Source: Desulfotomaculum sp. (GTDB taxonomy: Bacteria; Bacillota; Desulfotomaculia; Desulfotomaculales; Nap2-2B). From it: DNA of 9,472 nucleotides. The stretch covers positions 1 through 9,472 of the forward strand of contig DMIY01000077.1 in NCBI GenBank assembly GCA_003457075.1, read 5' to 3'. The notes under the pieces were generated by a model that saw only the letters and a program-made list of their open reading frames with translations, did not search any database and was not told the DNA's origin. The position numbers and the translations under genes are program-made. Shown piece by piece: positions 8,285-9,472 of the stretch (the first letter of the stretch is position 1; each line of letters begins with the position of its first letter).

Positions 8285-8313
8285 TTGACTGGCAACTAAG
8301 AACAATATAAAAT
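8285..8313 (+). promoter_or_regulatory. Sigma-A-type promoter upstream of the glycyl radical enzyme genes
   Basis: TTGACT (8285-8290) and TAAAAT (8308-8313) each match five of six consensus bases of the -35 and -10 boxes, and the spacer is exactly 17 bases. The surroundings are AT-rich. Transcription would start near 8320 and give a leader of roughly 175 bases before the small-subunit ATG at 8498. This is the best promoter in the gap and the likely source of the downstream operon transcript. Confidence 0.6.
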
Positions 8314-8384
8314 AATGACATAAAAAAGAAAGTAAATAAAGATAACTATTCTGACTAAATAAGAACACCGCCTGAATTGACACA

Positions 8385-8401
8385 AGGCAGGACATAGGCA
8401 G
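8385..8401 (+). repeat. Direct hexamer repeat AGGCAG with 11-base period
   Basis: AGGCAG occurs at 8385-8390 and again at 8396-8401, separated by GACAT, so the two copies lie about one DNA turn apart on the same helix face. They follow TTGACA at 8377-8382, which could be a -35 box, although the bases 17 downstream (AGTTAC) are a poor -10. A regulator half-site pair is possible, and so is chance. Confidence 0.3.
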
Positions 8402-8433
8402 TTACATGTTGGTAGGAGATGAGAGTGTTTGTG

Positions 8434-8449
8434 CTGGTCTATTGACCAG
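8434..8449 (+). promoter_or_regulatory. Short perfect hairpin or operator-like palindrome in the leader
   Basis: CTGGTC (8434-8439) and GACCAG (8444-8449) are perfect inverted repeats around TATT. The sequence after it (TTATTTAGAG) is not a T-run, so termination is unlikely. It lies about 50 bases before the small-subunit start and downstream of the predicted promoter, where it could act as an operator or as an RNA leader hairpin. Confidence 0.35.
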
Positions 8450-8483
8450 TTATTTAGAGTGCCTGCTTTAAAATAAAAATCAG

Positions 8484-8492
8484 AAAGGAGGG
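8484..8492 (+). promoter_or_regulatory. Strong ribosome binding site of the small-subunit gene
   Basis: AAAGGAGGG at 8484-8492 sits five bases before ATG 8498. This near-ideal site is a main reason to accept the 58-codon frame as a real, well-translated gene. Confidence 0.85.
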
Positions 8493-8497
8493 ATCTT

Positions 8498-8674
8498 ATG
8501 GCTACTTGTGCAAATTGCAAGGCTTTTTTCATGATTGAGGAAAAGTATGATGACTACGAACCTGGAAAAGGCGACTGCGTACATGAAAAGTCGGACAAAA
8601 AAGGGAAATGGTGGGATGCAAAACCGGTAATGAAAGATATGGAAGCGTGCAAGGAATTTATGCCCAAAGCATAA
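8498..8674 (+). CDS. Small four-cysteine subunit of a fumarate-adding glycyl radical enzyme (BssC/HbsC-like)
   Basis: The product is 58 residues with four cysteines: Cys4, Cys7, Cys27 and Cys51. The pattern MATCANCKAFF, then GKGDCVHEKSDKKGKWW, then AKPV and EACKEF matches what I remember of the gamma subunit of benzylsuccinate synthase and its relatives (BssC, HbsC). In those enzymes the small subunits carry a [4Fe-4S] cluster and pack on the large catalytic subunit. A CxxC plus two later cysteines fits binding of one cluster. The gene lies 98 bases before a glycyl radical enzyme large subunit, the same C-then-A order as in bss and hbs operons. The start is fixed by a strong ribosome binding site. 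The family assignment is from memory of the pattern. The 4-hydroxyphenylacetate decarboxylase small subunit is an alternative, but it is longer (about 85 residues) and patterned differently. Confidence 0.78.
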   Translation: MATCANCKAFFMIEEKYDDYEPGKGDCVHEKSDKKGKWWDAKPVMKDMEACKEFMPKA

Positions 8675-8772
8675 GCGCTGAAATTTTATACAAGTGGGTA
8701 GATTGCCTAAGATAAGTTATTTACTAAAAGATTGATAAACGGCTTTAAAAAATTGACATAGGAGGATTTAAA
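8675..8772. other. Spacer between small and large subunit genes
   Basis: These 98 AT-rich bases contain no convincing hairpin terminator and no complete promoter. TTGACA at 8754-8759 resembles a -35 box but lies too near the next start codon to serve that gene. The large-subunit ribosome binding site AGGAGG is at 8760-8765. The two genes are most simply read as one transcript. Confidence 0.6.
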
Positions 8773-9472
8773 ATGCCGGGAAGCACTGCCAAAACACAAT
8801 ATTTATACGACCGCTGCCGCTGGATGCATGTAGCGAGCGGAGAATATGTAAGGCCCGAAGTAAAAGTAGGAATAGAGCGTTTGCGCCTGTATACCGAAGC
8901 GCATAAGGCAAGCGTGGGAGACCCTGAAATAATCAGGAGAGCTAAATGCCTGGAAAACTTCTTAAAGAATAACACTATTTTTATTCAGGACGGAGAAATA
9001 ATCGTGGGCAATCATGGTGAAGAGCCGGACGTATTGTGCCTTTACCCGGAGATGGGCTTTTTCCCTACCATTGACCTGGTGGAAAGCGACGCCATGCCCG
9101 ACGAATACAGGGATGAGGCCAGGGAAATAGCCATGTACTGGAAGCCCTTTGGCCTGCAGGATAAGTGTACACCGTATTTCAGTAAGGAAGAGGTTGACAG
9201 TTCCCTTCCGTGGGGTATTGTCGAAACCCCACCTTACGTGGCCAACTACATGAATACATGCCCGCCTTACATGAGTATCATGGAAGATGGTATAGAAAAA
9301 CGGATCAGATGGTGTGAGGAACAGATAGAAAAAGCTTTTGAGCAATTGCGGGCATACCCCTGGAATGGAGAAAAGAATCTGCCCTTACTGGACAAGATCG
9401 ATGTCTGGCGGGCCATGATCATTGCCGGCAAAGCGGTCGTCACATGGGCCAGAAGGTACAGCAGGCTGGCTA
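8773..9472 (+). CDS. Glycyl radical enzyme large subunit, N-terminal part (fumarate-adding BssA/HbsA/AssA type)
   Basis: The frame starts at ATG 8773, seven bases after AGGAGG (8760-8765), and runs open for 233 codons to the window edge. The family's length is about 830-860 residues, so most of the gene is missing. Features typical of the pyruvate formate-lyase-like N-terminal domain are visible: RLRLYTEAHK (37-46), DPEIIRRAKCLENFL (50-64), the DGEIIVGN strand and turn (73-80), then YPEMGFFPTIDLVE (91-104) and WARRYSRLA at the end of the visible part (225-233). The four-cysteine small subunit upstream makes a fumarate-adding enzyme the best fit, forming a C-C bond between a substrate methyl or methylene group and fumarate. 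The catalytic cysteine and the C-terminal radical glycine are beyond the edge, so substrate and activity cannot be confirmed. A radical-SAM activating enzyme must be encoded outside the window. Alternatives are other decarboxylase or dehydratase-type glycyl radical enzymes. Confidence 0.8.
   Translation, partial: MPGSTAKTQYLYDRCRWMHVASGEYVRPEVKVGIERLRLYTEAHKASVGDPEIIRRAKCLENFLKNNTIFIQDGEIIVGNHGEEPDVLCLYPEMGFFPTIDLVESDAMPDEYRDEAREIAMYWKPFGLQDKCTPYFSKEEVDSSLPWGIVETPPYVANYMNTCPPYMSIMEDGIEKRIRWCEEQIEKAFEQLRAYPWNGEKNLPLLDKIDVWRAMIIAGKAVVTWARRYSRLA

Larger units (their letters stand above)
8045..8497. other. AT-rich intergenic region between mutS2 and the glycyl radical enzyme genes
   Basis: This 453-base gap is clearly more AT-rich than the flanking genes, most of all at about 8245-8370. 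ATGGCA (8049-8054) and TGCCAT (8082-8087) are inverted repeats with a 27-base loop and no T-run, so this is not a convincing terminator for mutS2. The rest holds a weak 35-codon reading frame, a good promoter, a direct repeat and a hairpin, listed separately. Both strands have reading frames here, but the reverse ones give low-complexity hydrophobic peptides of the kind AT-rich DNA produces by chance. The region probably separates two transcription units. Confidence 0.7.

Noticed and set aside
8198..8395. A 65-codon hydrophobic reverse-strand frame that could be taken for a small membrane protein
   Set aside because: The DNA here is very AT-rich, which by itself gives Phe, Leu, Tyr and Ile-rich translations. 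I see no convincing start signal, and the predicted + strand promoter lies within it.
8386..8399. GG-N10-GC spacing that could suggest a sigma-54 promoter
   Set aside because: The bases around the GG and GC (AAGGCAG and AGGCA) do not match the usual TTGGCAC and TTGCA elements, and the pattern is produced by the AGGCAG direct repeat.
8377..8405. TTGACA as the -35 of a second promoter
   Set aside because: The -35 is perfect, but the hexamer at 17 bases (AGTTAC) and its neighbours at 18 or 19 bases are poor -10 boxes, so the promoter at 8285-8313 is preferred.
8296..8532. A 78-codon reverse-strand frame overlapping the leader and the small-subunit gene
   Set aside because: It overlaps the start and ribosome binding site of the four-cysteine gene, and its translation is cysteine-rich by chance with no family-like pattern.
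8962..9345. A 127-codon reverse-strand frame opposite the glycyl radical enzyme
   Set aside because: The forward frame carries clear glycyl radical enzyme motifs and a strong ribosome binding site. The reverse frame is its shadow.

Overview
The window looks like a chromosome segment of an anaerobic Gram-positive bacterium, probably a clostridial Firmicute of the Peptococcaceae type (Desulfotomaculum or Pelotomaculum relatives). This rests on gene content and order (pheT-zapA followed further on by mutS2, a Firmicute arrangement), strong AGGAGG-type ribosome binding sites, TTG starts, and a glycyl radical enzyme at the right end, which implies anaerobic life. The genus is inference. All genes recognised are on the + strand.

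Positions 1-8044 are a tightly packed housekeeping block. It holds pheT (5' end outside the window), zapA, a 3-methyladenine DNA glycosylase gene of the AAG/Mpg family, a large double-domain U32 protein related to RlhA/YdcP, and mutS2. Gaps are short: 80 bases between pheT and zapA, 30 between mpg and the U32 gene, none between the U32 stop and the mutS2 TTG. The only strong intrinsic terminator in the block lies between zapA and mpg, and it ends right against the mpg Shine-Dalgarno.

Positions 8045-8497 are an AT-rich break in this packing. They hold a weak 35-codon reading frame at the end of a longer open stretch, a good sigma-A-like promoter (TTGACT, 17 bases, TAAAAT), a direct hexamer repeat and a small perfect hairpin.

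The right end, 8498-9472, starts a different, catabolic unit. First comes a 58-residue four-cysteine protein that looks like the small gamma subunit (BssC/HbsC type) of a fumarate-adding glycyl radical enzyme. After it comes the N-terminal third of a glycyl radical enzyme large subunit (BssA/HbsA/AssA type), cut by the window edge. The C-then-A order matches known bss/hbs operons. The likely product is an enzyme that adds a hydrocarbon or cresol-like substrate to fumarate. The substrate cannot be read here, because the radical glycine, catalytic cysteine and most of the pocket lie outside the window. This is the most interesting content of the window.
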